Shown here: positions 27,946 to 36,554 of the stretch, piece after piece | Layout of the letters: the number at the start of each line of letters is the position of its first letter | Numbering within the stretch: position 1 is the first letter of the stretch | Position numbers and translations under genes: made by a program | Source of the DNA: Gammaproteobacteria bacterium | Lineage (GTDB): Bacteria > Pseudomonadota > Gammaproteobacteria > Nevskiales > Nevskiaceae | DNA: 61,136 nt | Assembly: GCA_016182805.1 (NCBI GenBank) | Contig: JACPFV010000063.1 | Location: 1 to 61,136 of the forward strand | Direction of reading: 5' to 3' | Notes under the pieces: generated by a model | Seen by the model: only the letters and a program-made list of their open reading frames with translations | Database searches by the model: none | What the model was told of the DNA's origin: nothing

Positions 27946-28989
27946 CTACACGATCCGCGGCTCGTGCCCCTCCCAGATCGCCGCCTCGGCGCGCAGCCGG
28001 TCGACCGCCTGCGCCGCCAGTTCCGGGCTTTCCACGCGCGCGATGTGGAATAGGGCGTCGCCTTCGTGCACCAGCGGCAGGTGCAGGCGGCCGATCACCA
28101 CACCGTCCAGCGGCGCGTACACCGGCACGTCCTCCTGGCCGAAGGGGTCGCCGACGATGCCCAGCAGCTGCCCGGCCTGCACCTGGTCGCCCAGCGCGAC
28201 CTGGGCGCGCAGGATGCCGGAGGCGGGCGAGCGTGCCCAGGTGCTGCCGCGCGCCACCACCGGCTCGACGATGCGCGGCGGCGAGAGGATCGAGCGCGGC
28301 ACCATCTCCAGCTCGGACAGCACGTTGAGCACGCCCTGCACGCCGATGCGGATGCAGGTCTCGTCGAAGCGCAGCGCCTCGGCGGACTCGTACAGCAGGA
28401 CCGGGATGCCCTTCTTGGTGGTGTACTCGCGCAGGGTGCCGGCGGTGGGCTCGGAGTTGAGCACCAGCGGCGCGCCGAAGGCCTTGGCCAGGCGCAGCGT
28501 CTCCCGGTTGCCGAGGTCGGCGCGCAGCTGCGGCAGGTTGGGCCGGTGCGCGGCGCCAGTGTGCAGGTCGATGCCGTAGTCGGAGCGGCCGACCACCTCC
28601 TTGATGAACAGGTACGCGAGGCGCGCGGCCAGCGAGCCGGACTCGCTGCCGGGGAAGCTGCGGTTGAGGTCGCGCCGGTCGGGCAGGTAGCGCGACTGGT
28701 GCAGGAAGGCCAGCACGTTGACGACCGGCACCGCCAGCAGCGTGCCGCGCAGCTCTTCCAGCAGGCGCATGCGCAGCACGCGGCGGATGATCTCCACGCC
28801 GATGATCTCGTCGCCGTGCAGCGCGGCGCTGACGAACAGGGTCGGCCCCGGCTCGCGCCCACGGATCACCTGCACCGGCAGGTTGACCGGCTGGTTGGTG
28901 TAGAGGTTGGCGACCGGCAGGTTGAGCGTCAGGCGCTGGCCGGGGGCGACTTCGGCGCCGCCGATACGAAACGAGCTTTCAATTGCCAT
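27946..28989 (-). CDS. Succinylglutamate desuccinylase/aspartoacylase-family hydrolase
   Basis: 347 residues. M14-type zinc carboxypeptidase fold of the AstE/AspA family: zinc ligands His58 and Glu61 in ALHGDEIIG, third ligand His143 in GIDLHTG, and substrate-binding RDLNRSFPG (residues 106-114). The C-terminal ~100 residues form the beta domain of this family, with a biotinyl-like hairpin (GDQVQAGQLLGIVGDPFG). Not a typical AstE, since no arginine-catabolism genes are near. It sits downstream of rimK-rimB on the same strand, so it may hydrolyse a glutamyl or N-acyl-amino-acid product of that group; this is inference. Confidence 0.85.
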   Translation of the reverse strand: MAIESSFRIGGAEVAPGQRLTLNLPVANLYTNQPVNLPVQVIRGREPGPTLFVSAALHGDEIIGVEIIRRVLRMRLLEELRGTLLAVPVVNVLAFLHQSRYLPDRRDLNRSFPGSESGSLAARLAYLFIKEVVGRSDYGIDLHTGAAHRPNLPQLRADLGNRETLRLAKAFGAPLVLNSEPTAGTLREYTTKKGIPVLLYESAEALRFDETCIRIGVQGVLNVLSELEMVPRSILSPPRIVEPVVARGSTWARSPASGILRAQVALGDQVQAGQLLGIVGDPFGQEDVPVYAPLDGVVIGRLHLPLVHEGDALFHIARVESPELAAQAVDRLRAEAAIWEGHEPRIV

Positions 28990-29037
28990 TCTTGACCCTC
29001 AGCCCGGCCATCCATGGCGCCGCATGGGCCCTCCGTT

Positions 29038-29117
29038 GAAACCCCGGCCCGGCCATACTTGGCCGGGCGAGCGGGTTCGCCGGCGATGACATTGAGTCAT
29101 CGCCGAGGCGCTCACCC
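29038..29117. repeat. Two-hairpin intergenic repeat, copy 2 (rimK downstream)
   Basis: About 80 bases. Parts in the same order as copy 1 at 3922-4007: CCCCGGCCCGGCCA...TGGCCGGGCG (hairpin A), then GGCGATGAC-attga-GTCATCGCC (hairpin B) with outer GAGCGGGT/ACCCGCTC arms, and CTCACCC at the end. The end contains the rimK stop codon on the minus strand, as copy 1 does for nqrF. Just beside it (29002-29030) a partial extra hairpin-A unit (CCCGGCCATCCATGG) is seen. Confidence 0.75.
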
Positions 29118-30020
29118 GCTCCCCTTGGTGCTGCCGGTCTTCCCCGGCTTGGCGTGCTTTTCGACGAACTGGACGATCTGCGACGCGATGTCCTTGCCGG
29201 TGGTGCCCTCGATGCCCTCCAGGCCGGGCGAGGAATTGACCTCCAGCACCAGCGGCCCCTGCTTCGAGCGGATGATGTCCACGCCGGCGACGTTGAGCCC
29301 CAGCGCGCTCGCGGCGCGCACGGCGGTCTGGCGCTCGGCGCGGGTGATTCGCGCCTCCATGGCGGTGCCGCCGCGGTGCAGGTTGGAGCGGAACTCGCCG
29401 TCGCGCGCGGTGCGCTGCATCGCCGCCACCACCTTGCCGCCGATGACGAAGCAGCGGATGTCGCTGCCCTTGGCCTCCTCGATGAAGTCCTGCACCAGGA
29501 AATAGGCGTCGAGGTCGCGGAACGCCTCGATCACGGAGCCGGCGGCCTTGTCGGTTTCGGCCAGCACCACGCCCTTGCCCTGGGTGCCCTCGATCAGCTT
29601 GATGACCATGGGCGCGCCGCCGACCAGCTTGATGAGATCCTGGGTGTCGTCGGGCGAGTGCGCGAACCCCGTCACCGGCAGGCCGATGCCCTTGCGCGAC
29701 AGCAGTTGCAGGCAGCGCAGCTTGTCGCGCGCGCGGGTGATGGCGATCGACTCGTTCAGGCAGTACACGCCCATCATCTCGAACTGGCGCACCACCGCGG
29801 CGCCGTAGAACGTGACCGAGGCGCCGATGCGCGGGATCACGGCGTCGAAGCCGGCGAGCTTGCGCCCGCGGTAGTGGATCTCCGGCGCGTGCGGCTGGAT
29901 GCTCATGTAGCAGCGCAGCACGTCGATCACCTCGACCTGGTGGCCGCGCGCCTGCGCCGCCTCGATCAGGCGGCGGCTGGAATACAGCGTGCGGTCGCGC
30001 GACAGCAGGGCGATCTTCAC
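29112..30020 (-). CDS. rimK: Ribosomal protein S6 glutamate ligase RimK
   Basis: 302 residues from GTG 30020, which overlaps the rimB stop by 4 bases and gives the exact family start (VKIALLSRD). ATP-grasp ligase that adds glutamates to the C-terminus of ribosomal protein S6 and can make poly-glutamate. Family blocks: [55 protein letters not shown] (nucleotide loop), and [15 protein letters not shown] (Mg2+ ligands). Close to E. coli RimK along its whole length. The stop codon lies in a repeat. Confidence 0.95.
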   Translation of the reverse strand: MKIALLSRDRTLYSSRRLIEAAQARGHQVEVIDVLRCYMSIQPHAPEIHYRGRKLAGFDAVIPRIGASVTFYGAAVVRQFEMMGVYCLNESIAITRARDKLRCLQLLSRKGIGLPVTGFAHSPDDTQDLIKLVGGAPMVIKLIEGTQGKGVVLAETDKAAGSVIEAFRDLDAYFLVQDFIEEAKGSDIRCFVIGGKVVAAMQRTARDGEFRSNLHRGGTAMEARITRAERQTAVRAASALGLNVAGVDIIRSKQGPLVLEVNSSPGLEGIEGTTGKDIASQIVQFVEKHAKPGKTGSTKGSG

Positions 30021-30454
30021 GTCGTCTCCGTGGTGCGCGGCCGGCCGGCCCGGTACGAGGCCGACGGGTCCACCGCAAAGCGGCCCTTGAGCGCGGTGCG
30101 GCCCAGCAGCATGCGGAAGCGCATGTTGTCGCGCGCGGTGAGCGTGATCTCCACCGGCCAGCTCCGGCCGGCCAGCGCCACGCACGTGCGGATCACCGGG
30201 CGCAGCTCCTGATGCCCGCCGGAGTCGGTCACGGTGCGCTCGTCCACCAGCTCGGCCTCGCACCAGACCTCGCGCTGCGAGTTCTGGAACGGGTGGATGC
30301 CGAAGCGCACGCGCCGGCCGTCCACGCGCTCGACGTGAAACGCATGCAGCGCCGAGCTGCGCGCGCCGGTGTCGACCTTGGCCTTGATGCGCGGGATGCC
30401 GAGTTCCGGCAGGGCCACCCATTCGCGCCAGCCGAGCGTTTGCAGTTCTTGCAT
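30017..30454 (-). CDS. rimB: RimB-type retropepsin-like protease ("ATP-dependent zinc protease" family)
   Basis: 145 residues. Small family next to rimK, usually annotated as ATP-dependent zinc protease but with an aspartic-protease-like [11 protein letters not shown] motif (Asp28-Thr29-Gly30). [12 protein letters not shown] near residue 120 matches the second conserved block of retropepsin-like folds. Known RimB proteins trim or counter RimK-added glutamates on S6. First gene of the rimB-rimK pair; the stop/start overlap implies coupled translation. Confidence 0.85.
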   Translation of the reverse strand: MQELQTLGWREWVALPELGIPRIKAKVDTGARSSALHAFHVERVDGRRVRFGIHPFQNSQREVWCEAELVDERTVTDSGGHQELRPVIRTCVALAGRSWPVEITLTARDNMRFRMLLGRTALKGRFAVDPSASYRAGRPRTTETT

Positions 30455-30505
30455 GGGGCTTAGTGTAGAGACCTATACTGGCGGCGGGGATCGGGAGGGG
30501 GCCGC

Positions 30506-30820
30506 ATGAGCGAGGGCGTCAAACAATACCGGAATCTGGACGAGTTCTATCCGTACTACCTGTCCGAGCATTCCAACCGCACCTGCCGGCGCCTGCACTT
30601 CGTCGGCACGACGCTCGGCCTGGCGCTGGCGATCGCCGCCCTGGCGACGCGGAGCTGGTGGCTGATCCCGGCGGCCTTCGTGCAGGGCTACGCCTTCGCC
30701 TGGGTCGGCCATTTCGTGTTCGAGCACAACAAGCCGGCGACGTTCCAGTATCCCTGGCTGTCGTACCTGGGCGACTGGCACATGTGGTGGCACATGCTGA
30801 CCGGCAAGATCGCGTTCTGA
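30506..30820 (+). CDS. DUF962/Mpo1-like small membrane protein
   Basis: 104 residues. The family signature is clear: [21 protein letters not shown], then two membrane helices, [34 protein letters not shown]. The conserved His residues match the Mpo1 (2-hydroxy fatty acid dioxygenase) family, in which they bind iron. The bacterial function is not established; fatty-acid alpha-oxidation is a possible role. A GGGAGGGGG ribosome site precedes the ATG. The stop shares one base with the next gene. Confidence 0.85.
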   Translation: MSEGVKQYRNLDEFYPYYLSEHSNRTCRRLHFVGTTLGLALAIAALATRSWWLIPAAFVQGYAFAWVGHFVFEHNKPATFQYPWLSYLGDWHMWWHMLTGKIAF

Positions 30821-31224
30821 TGGACGGCCGAGCGCTGCTGGAGAGGCTCCAGGACGGCACGCTGCCGGCGGCCGAGTTCAACCACTACAACCACGTCCGC
30901 GCCGCCTGGCATTGCCTCAACGCGCTGCCGCTGCGGGAGGCCGCGCACAGCTTCCGCGACGTGCTGCTGTCCTATGTGCGCCGGCTGGGCGCGGAGGACA
31001 AGTTCCACCTGACCCTGACCTTCGCCTTCATGCACCTGATCCACGAGCGCATGAAGACCTCGCCGGCCGACTGGGACGGCTTCGTCGCCGCGAACGTGGA
31101 TCTGTTCGAGGACGCCAAGGCCGTCGTCGCGCAGTTCTATTCCGCCGGCCGGCTGCTGGACGAGAGGGCGAAACGCCAGTTCGTCGAGCCGGACCTGGCG
31201 CCGCTGCCGTCGCCGATTCCGTAG
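30820..31224 (+). CDS. Conserved protein of unknown function (HNHVR/HYNHVR-type)
   Basis: 134 residues from ATG 30820, sharing one base with the DUF962 stop (TGATG-type junction). Soluble, mostly helical. Conserved-looking His residues occur in [33 protein letters not shown] know similar small proteins only as hypotheticals; the spacing of histidines suggests a metal or haem site, but that is a guess. It overlaps the DUF962 gene, so the two may work together. Confidence 0.7.
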   Translation: MDGRALLERLQDGTLPAAEFNHYNHVRAAWHCLNALPLREAAHSFRDVLLSYVRRLGAEDKFHLTLTFAFMHLIHERMKTSPADWDGFVAANVDLFEDAKAVVAQFYSAGRLLDERAKRQFVEPDLAPLPSPIP

Positions 31225-31276
31225 GCGCAAACCCGGTAGAATGCGCGCCGCATCAAGCCCTGCGGCGGCTTTCGCC

Positions 31277-33166
31277 ATGTCGGATCTGCATCGCTTCGAA
31301 GTCATCGTCATCGGCGGCGGACATGCCGGAACGGAAGCCTGCCTGGCGTCCGCGCGCATGGGCCGCAGGACGCTGCTGGTCACGCAGAGCATCGAGACGC
31401 TGGGGCAGATGTCCTGCAACCCGGCCATCGGCGGCATCGGCAAGGGTCATCTGGTCAAGGAGATCGACGCGCTGGGCGGCCTGATGGCGCGCGCCGCAGA
31501 CCGTGCCGGCATCCAGTTCCGCATCCTCAACGCCAGCAAGGGGCCGGCGGTGCGCGCCACGCGCGCGCAGGCCGACCGCATGCTCTACAAGTGGGCGGTG
31601 CGCGAGGCGCTGGAGAACCAGCCGGGCCTCACGCTGTTCCAGCAGGAAGTCGAGGACCTGATCGTCGAACACGGCCGCGTCGCCGGCGTCGTGACGAAGA
31701 TGGGTCTGCGCTTTTTTGCGCCGGCGGTGGTGCTGAGCACGGGCACCTTCCTGGGCGGTCGCATCCACATCGGCCTGACCAACTATCAGGGCGGGCGCGC
31801 CGGCGATCCGCCGTCGAACGCGCTGGCCGCGCGGCTGCGCGATCTGCACCCGCGCGTCGGCCGCCTCAAGACCGGCACGCCGCCGCGGCTGGACGGCCGC
31901 ACCATCGCCTGGGAACTTCTGGAAGCCCAGCCCGGCGATGCGCCGACGCCGGTGTTCTCCTTCCTGGGCCGCCGCGACGAGCATCCGCGCCAGGTGCCCT
32001 GCCACATCACGCACACCAACGCGCAGACGCACGAGATCATCCGCAGCGGCTTCGACCGCTCGCCGATGTTCACCGGCGTGATCGAGGGCGTCGGCCCGCG
32101 CTACTGCCCGAGCGTGGAGGACAAGGTCAACCGCTTCGCCGGCAAGGAGCGCCACCAGATCTTCCTGGAGCCGGAAGGCCTCAACACGCGGGAGATCTAC
32201 CCCAACGGGATTTCCACCTCGCTGCCGTACGACGTGCAGGAGCGCTTCGTGCGCACGATTCGCGGCCTGGAGAACGCGCGCATCACGCGACCGGGCTACG
32301 CCATCGAGTACGACTACTTCGATCCGCGCGACCTCAAGCGCTCGCTGGAAACCAAGGTCATCGCCGGCCTGTTCTTCGCCGGCCAGATCAACGGCACGAC
32401 CGGCTACGAGGAGGCCGCCGCCCAGGGCCTGCTCGCCGGCATCAACGCCGCGCGCCACGCCCGCGGCGAGGAGCCCTGGTGCCCGCCGCGGCACGAGGCC
32501 TACATCGGCGTGCTGGTGGACGATCTCATCGTGCGCGGCACGACCGAGCCGTACCGCATGTTCACCTCGCGCGCCGAGCACCGCCTGCTGCTGCGCGAGG
32601 ACAACGCCGACCTGCGCCTGACGCCGCTGGGCCGGCGGATGGGCCTGGTGGACGAGGCGCGCTGGGAACATTTCTCGCGCAAGGCGGAGGCGATCGAGCG
32701 CGAGCGCGCACGCCTGGAGCGGCTCTGGCTCAAGCCCGCCCAGCTTTTGCAGGCGGCTTTCGTCGAGGTGTTCGGCCCGGCGCCGGCCGACGCCGGCGCC
32801 TCCGGCCTGGACCTGCTGCGCCGCCCGGAGGCCGGCTACGCCACGCTGCGGCGCCTGGACCTCGCCCCCGCGGACCTCGACCCGCTGGTCGCCGAGCAGG
32901 TCGAAATCCAGGCCAAGTACGCCGGCTACATCGAGCGCCAGCACCTGGAGATCGAGCGCAGCCGCCGCTACGAGGACGCCCCGCTGCCGGCCGACCTCGA
33001 TTACGCCCAGGTCACGGGCCTGTCCAACGAGGTGCGGCAGAAGCTGGCGCAGCACCGCCCGGAAACCGTCGGCCAGGCCGGCCGCATCGCCGGCATCACG
33101 CCGGCGGCGGTGTCGCTGCTGCTGGTGCACCTGAAGAAGACCGGGCGGTTACGGCGCAGCGCCTGA
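31277..33166 (+). CDS. mnmG: tRNA uridine 5-carboxymethylaminomethyl enzyme MnmG (GidA)
   Basis: 629 residues from ATG 31277, the same length as E. coli MnmG; an earlier in-frame start adds 12 residues with no match. FAD-binding [10 protein letters not shown] near the N-terminus, the catalytic cysteine region YCPSVEDK, and [21 protein letters not shown] and [17 protein letters not shown] blocks are present. With MnmE it modifies U34 of tRNAs. In many gammaproteobacteria rsmG (gidB) follows, then parA-parB; here a toxin-antitoxin pair follows instead and rsmG is absent. Confidence 0.97.
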   Translation: MSDLHRFEVIVIGGGHAGTEACLASARMGRRTLLVTQSIETLGQMSCNPAIGGIGKGHLVKEIDALGGLMARAADRAGIQFRILNASKGPAVRATRAQADRMLYKWAVREALENQPGLTLFQQEVEDLIVEHGRVAGVVTKMGLRFFAPAVVLSTGTFLGGRIHIGLTNYQGGRAGDPPSNALAARLRDLHPRVGRLKTGTPPRLDGRTIAWELLEAQPGDAPTPVFSFLGRRDEHPRQVPCHITHTNAQTHEIIRSGFDRSPMFTGVIEGVGPRYCPSVEDKVNRFAGKERHQIFLEPEGLNTREIYPNGISTSLPYDVQERFVRTIRGLENARITRPGYAIEYDYFDPRDLKRSLETKVIAGLFFAGQINGTTGYEEAAAQGLLAGINAARHARGEEPWCPPRHEAYIGVLVDDLIVRGTTEPYRMFTSRAEHRLLLREDNADLRLTPLGRRMGLVDEARWEHFSRKAEAIERERARLERLWLKPAQLLQAAFVEVFGPAPADAGASGLDLLRRPEAGYATLRRLDLAPADLDPLVAEQVEIQAKYAGYIERQHLEIERSRRYEDAPLPADLDYAQVTGLSNEVRQKLAQHRPETVGQAGRIAGITPAAVSLLLVHLKKTGRLRRSA

Positions 33167-33207
33167 GACGTTTTGAACAACCGTCAAGGGCTGTTGTGCT
33201 ATCGTGT

Positions 33208-33223
33208 GTTAAACATGTTTAAC
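33208..33223. promoter_or_regulatory. 16-bp palindrome, candidate TA operator
   Basis: GTTAAACATGTTTAAC is a perfect 16-base palindrome, AT-rich in a GC-rich region, 10 bases before the antitoxin ATG. Its place and symmetry fit the operator bound by the ribbon-helix-helix antitoxin to repress its own operon. Confidence 0.65.
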
Positions 33224-33233
33224 GCCCGATGCC

Positions 33234-33446
33234 ATGCTCGGAATCCGACTCGAACCCGAAATGGAGGCGCGCCTGGAAAAGCTCGCCAAGCAGACCGGCC
33301 GCACCAAGAGCTACTACGCGCGCGAGGCGATCCGCCAGTTCCTGGAGGATCGCGAGGATTACCTGCGGGGGCTGGCCGTGCTGGAGCGCCAGGAGCGCCG
33401 TTATCCCCTGAGCCAGGTGAGAAAGGAACTTGGCCTGGACCGTTGA
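33234..33446 (+). CDS. RelB-type ribbon-helix-helix antitoxin
   Basis: 70 residues. The N-terminal RLEPEMEARLEKLAKQTGRTKSYYAREAIRQFLED block is a ribbon-helix-helix DNA-binding fold; the C-terminal part (YPLSQVRKELGLDR) is the toxin-neutralising tail. This is the usual antitoxin of RelBE-type modules and should bind DNA at the palindrome upstream. The 3' end overlaps the toxin gene by 17 bases. It begins 68 bases after mnmG. Confidence 0.85.
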   Translation: MLGIRLEPEMEARLEKLAKQTGRTKSYYAREAIRQFLEDREDYLRGLAVLERQERRYPLSQVRKELGLDR

Positions 33447-33696
33447 GCTGTCCGAGACCGCGCGCAAGCAACTTCGAAAGCTCGACCGCCGCTGGCAGGC
33501 GGAGATCGTGGATTGCCTTGAGCATCGCGTCGCGCAGTCGGACAACCCACGCCAGTCCGGAAAGGCCCTGAGCGGCGACAAGAAAGGCCTGTGGCGCTAT
33601 CGCGTCGGCGACTATCGCCTGATTTGCGACATCCAGGACAGCGTTGTCACGGTGCTGGTGCTCGCCATCGGGCACCGGAGCGACGTTTACCGCTGA
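33430..33696 (+). CDS. RelE/ParE-superfamily toxin
   Basis: 88 residues from TTG 33430, which overlaps the antitoxin end and has AAAGGAA just before it; no ATG occurs in this frame nearby. RelE fold: N-terminal AWTVELSETARKQLRKLDRRW helix pair, then LSGDKKGLWRYRVGDYRLICDI and VVTVLVLAIGHRSDVYR. The Arg/Lys residues in WRYRVGDYR and the final HRSDVY match RelE-type ribosome-dependent mRNA interferases. Activity is inferred from the family. The stop lies 13 bases from the convergent arsM end. Confidence 0.85.
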   Translation: MAWTVELSETARKQLRKLDRRWQAEIVDCLEHRVAQSDNPRQSGKALSGDKKGLWRYRVGDYRLICDIQDSVVTVLVLAIGHRSDVYR

Positions 33697-33709
33697 ACAA
33701 CGCGCAATT

Positions 33710-34768
33710 TCAGCAGCACCCCGCCTTCGCCCCCGCCTCGCTGGTCTGCGCGAGCTGGCCGGGGCCGCAGTCGAACAGGCCGAAATGCGTCGATTTGTCG
33801 CCAGCCACGCGGAAGTGGCGGCCAAAGCGCGTCTTCGACACCATGTCGGCGGTGTTGCCGCAGATCGGCATGGGCTTGCCGGTCTCGAAACGGTGGTGGT
33901 CGTCCAGGACGAAGGCGTGCGGGCTTTCCGGCAGGCTGCCCTGGTAATACGCGACTTGGCCGAAGTCTTCGCAGCGGTCTTCCAGCGCCAGTTTGAAAGC
34001 CCGGATTGTCAAAGAGTAGAACTTGATGAAACCCGCCTTTCGTTCGATCTCGGCGTTGTTGATGGCGAGCGGGCTGCTGGCGACGACGCGGGCGTCCAGG
34101 CAACCCATCTGCGCCATCAGGCGGCGGAAGTCCTCCACGTACAGCGCGCCACCCAGGCATTCGCCCAGCAGTATCGGGTCCTCGGCCAGCGGCTTGGGGA
34201 TGCGGCGGTCGGCGAACACGTCGGAGAAATACAGTTCGCCGCCGGGTTTGAGCACGCGGAAGATCTCGCGGAACACGCGCGGCTTGTCCGGCGACAGGTT
34301 CAGCACGCAGTTGGACACGACCAGGTCGACGCTGGCGTCGGCGATGCCGGCGCCGGCCAGGTCCTCGATGTAGCCCTGGCGGAACTCGACGTTGGCGTGG
34401 CCGAACTTGCGCGCGTGGTAATCCAGGTGGCGACGGGCGACGGCGAGCTGCTCGTCGGTCATGTCCAGGCCGATCACGCGGCCGCGCGGGCCGACCAGCT
34501 TCGACAGCACGTAACAGTCGCGGCCGGAGCCGCAGCCCAGGTCGAGCACGGCGACGCCGTCCAGCGCCGGCGGGATCGGCGAGCCGCAGCCGTAGAAGCG
34601 GTCCTTCACTTCCTCGTGCACGTCCTTGAGCGCGGCGGCGACTTGCGGCGGCAGCGATTCCGCGAGGCAGCAGGCGGACGTCTTGAGGTCGGCGGAGGAT
34701 TTCAGGACCTTGCCGTAATAGTCCTTGACCGTATCGGTGATGGAAGTGGCGGGTTTGACGTCGTCCAT
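33710..34768 (-). CDS. arsM: Arsenite S-adenosylmethionine methyltransferase
   Basis: 352 residues. SAM motif I VLDLGCGSGRD (residues 74-84) and the arsenite-binding cysteines Cys61 (YGCGSP), Cys154 (VSNCVLNLSPDK) and Cys204 (LLGECLGGALY); Cys33/Cys34 match the N-terminal cysteine of longer ArsM proteins. The C-terminal ~100 residues are the usual ArsM extension, ending in GCC. It methylates As(III) to volatile or less retained species in the cytoplasm. No arsR, arsC or arsB gene is in the window, so it is a solitary arsM; regulation is not visible. It converges with the RelE gene (13-base gap). Confidence 0.93.
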   Translation of the reverse strand: MDDVKPATSITDTVKDYYGKVLKSSADLKTSACCLAESLPPQVAAALKDVHEEVKDRFYGCGSPIPPALDGVAVLDLGCGSGRDCYVLSKLVGPRGRVIGLDMTDEQLAVARRHLDYHARKFGHANVEFRQGYIEDLAGAGIADASVDLVVSNCVLNLSPDKPRVFREIFRVLKPGGELYFSDVFADRRIPKPLAEDPILLGECLGGALYVEDFRRLMAQMGCLDARVVASSPLAINNAEIERKAGFIKFYSLTIRAFKLALEDRCEDFGQVAYYQGSLPESPHAFVLDDHHRFETGKPMPICGNTADMVSKTRFGRHFRVAGDKSTHFGLFDCGPGQLAQTSEAGAKAGCC

Positions 34769-34927
34769 GGGAATACCTGGTTCAAAGCGAGGACCGCGCG
34801 CGCCGCGCGGCGCGCAACAGGAGATACGGCGGCAGCGGGCAACTCTCGCCCACCGGCAGCATCCGCCCTCCCGATTGCAGGCCGTCAGTGTGCACCGCGG
34901 ACCGTCCGCGGCTCCAGGTCCGGGCGT

Positions 34928-35674
34928 TCATACCGAATGTCCGAGAATCCCGTGCAGCGCGGCGCCGTGCTCGCGCAGCCAGCGCCGGTGCCGGCCGTAG
35001 TCGGGCATCTGGCGCTCGACCAGCGCCCAGAAGCGCGGGCCGTGCGAACGGTAGCGCAGGTGGCACAGCTCGTGGACCGCGACGTAGCGGAACACCGGCG
35101 CCGGCGCCAGCACCAGGCGCCAGGACAGCATGATGCGGCCGTCGGCCCCGCAACTGCCCCACAGCGTGCGCGGGTCGCGCAGCGCCAGCTGCGCGAAGTC
35201 CACGCCCAGGCGCGCCGCCTCTTCGCGCAGCAGCGCCTCGGCCTCGCGCCGCGCCTCGCCGATCAGCGCCTGCCTGAGCGCGCGCGCCAGCCGCGCCGGC
35301 TGCTCCAGGTCGCGCGCCGGCGCGAACACGGTGATCGCCTCGTCGAAGCGCACCGCGACGCGGCGGCCGGAGACGGCGGCGACGCGCAGCGCCGTCTCGA
35401 CGCCGCGCAGCGGGATGCGGTCGCCGCCGTCCCAGCGCAGCGGCGCGGGCGCCGCCGCGGCCGGGCGCGCGCGCAGCTCGGCCAGCTTGCGCCGCACCCA
35501 GTCGTCGCGCTCGCGCAGGAAGGCGTGCGCCTCGCCGCGCGTGGCCCAGCGCGGGATCACCAGCCGCACCGCGCCGCCGGCGCGGATCTCGATGCGGATG
35601 CTGCGCGCCTTGGCGCTGGCGCGCTCCTCGACCGCGTAGGCGGGGTCCGGACCGAGCGCGAGCTGAGCCGTCAT
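34928..35674 (-). CDS. YgjP-like zinc metallopeptidase (DUF45/M48-related)
   Basis: 248 residues from ATG 35674. Zinc motif HELCH at 201-205, third His211 in HLRYRSHGPRFW, and the upstream RTLWGSCGADGRIMLSWRLVLAP block are the family signature. Proteins of this type are soluble and of unknown substrate. The first four bases overlap the WYL-regulator stop, so the two are a coupled pair. The 159 bases after its stop, up to arsM, hold no gene that I can support. Confidence 0.85.
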   Translation of the reverse strand: MTAQLALGPDPAYAVEERASAKARSIRIEIRAGGAVRLVIPRWATRGEAHAFLRERDDWVRRKLAELRARPAAAAPAPLRWDGGDRIPLRGVETALRVAAVSGRRVAVRFDEAITVFAPARDLEQPARLARALRQALIGEARREAEALLREEAARLGVDFAQLALRDPRTLWGSCGADGRIMLSWRLVLAPAPVFRYVAVHELCHLRYRSHGPRFWALVERQMPDYGRHRRWLREHGAALHGILGHSV

Positions 35675-36540
35675 GCGAAGCGGGCGTACGCCTCCAGCTC
35701 GGCGCGGTTGAGCAGCACGATCTGCTGCTCGGCCGGCGGCCGGCCGCGGTCGTCGCCGCCGACGTTGAGCAGGCGCAGGTAGTACGGCAGCAGCGCAACG
35801 CGCACGGCGCGCTCGTGGATGCCGTTCTGCATGCCGTAGTCGGCCTCGATCACGCGCTTCTGCGAGTCGGACAGGTCCGGGTGCGCGCCGATCTTGACGT
35901 TGACGAAGTTGCGCCAGTCCCAGTCCTGCTCCGCGCGCTGCGCGCCGGGGCCCAGCAGCTCCGGGATGCCGCGCATGCGCGACAGCAGGAAGTCGCGGTA
36001 CTCGGCGTGCTCGCGCGACCAGGCGCGCGCGTGCCAGCGGCCGGTGTAGACCAGCGCGTGCGGCGCCAGCTCCAGCGGGCGCGGCTCCGGGTGTGTCAGC
36101 GACTGGTACTCCACGCGCAGCGCGCGGCGCTCGCGGATCGCGGTGGTCACGCGCTGCAGGATGCGCACGTCGAACTCGCGCTCCGGCGGCTCCAGCACCT
36201 CGACCGGCGCCATGTGCGCGGCGACGATCGCCAGCGGCTGGTCCGGCGCGACGGCGTGGTTGCGCAGTACGTGCAGGAACTCCTGCGCGGTGCCGCGCAG
36301 CAGCGCCGGCTCGAAGCGGTCGGTGGCGCGGTAGGTCCCGTCGGCGAGGTCGAACTGGAGGTTGTACGGGCATAGCTGCTGGTACAGCGCGAAGTCCTTG
36401 TCGGCCTGCGCGGCGGTGACGCCGAAGGTCTGTCGCAGGTCGTCGGGCGCGACGCGGCCGGCCCAGATCGCGCGCGCCTCCAGCAGCGTCAGGCGCTGGC
36501 GCTCGTCCCAGCGCAGCTCGTGGATCGTGGTGTGGGTCAT
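35671..36540 (-). CDS. WYL-domain transcriptional regulator, CapW/BrxR-like
   Basis: 289 residues. An N-terminal winged helix-turn-helix (about 10-65) has the pattern AIWAGRVAPDDLRQTFGVTA then QADKDFALYQQLCPYNLQFD, very like CapW/BrxR regulators. A WYL domain follows (about 125-200; LRVEYQSLTH ... LAPHALVYTGRWHARAWS), then a C-terminal WCX-type dimer domain. Known relatives repress CBASS, BREX or other phage-defence operons and sense a ligand through WYL. Here the only coupled gene is the YgjP-like peptidase; no CBASS or BREX gene is in view. Start ATG 36540; the NhaA stop lies 14 bases upstream of its position on the strand, in line with a separate transcript. Confidence 0.83.
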   Translation of the reverse strand: MTHTTIHELRWDERQRLTLLEARAIWAGRVAPDDLRQTFGVTAAQADKDFALYQQLCPYNLQFDLADGTYRATDRFEPALLRGTAQEFLHVLRNHAVAPDQPLAIVAAHMAPVEVLEPPEREFDVRILQRVTTAIRERRALRVEYQSLTHPEPRPLELAPHALVYTGRWHARAWSREHAEYRDFLLSRMRGIPELLGPGAQRAEQDWDWRNFVNVKIGAHPDLSDSQKRVIEADYGMQNGIHERAVRVALLPYYLRLLNVGGDDRGRPPAEQQIVLLNRAELEAYARFA

Positions 36541-36554
36541 GGTGGGCGCAGAGC

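Noticed and set aside
28990-29037. Transposable element inside the rimK downstream gap
   Set aside because: Only repeat arms are visible; no transposase or target-site duplication.
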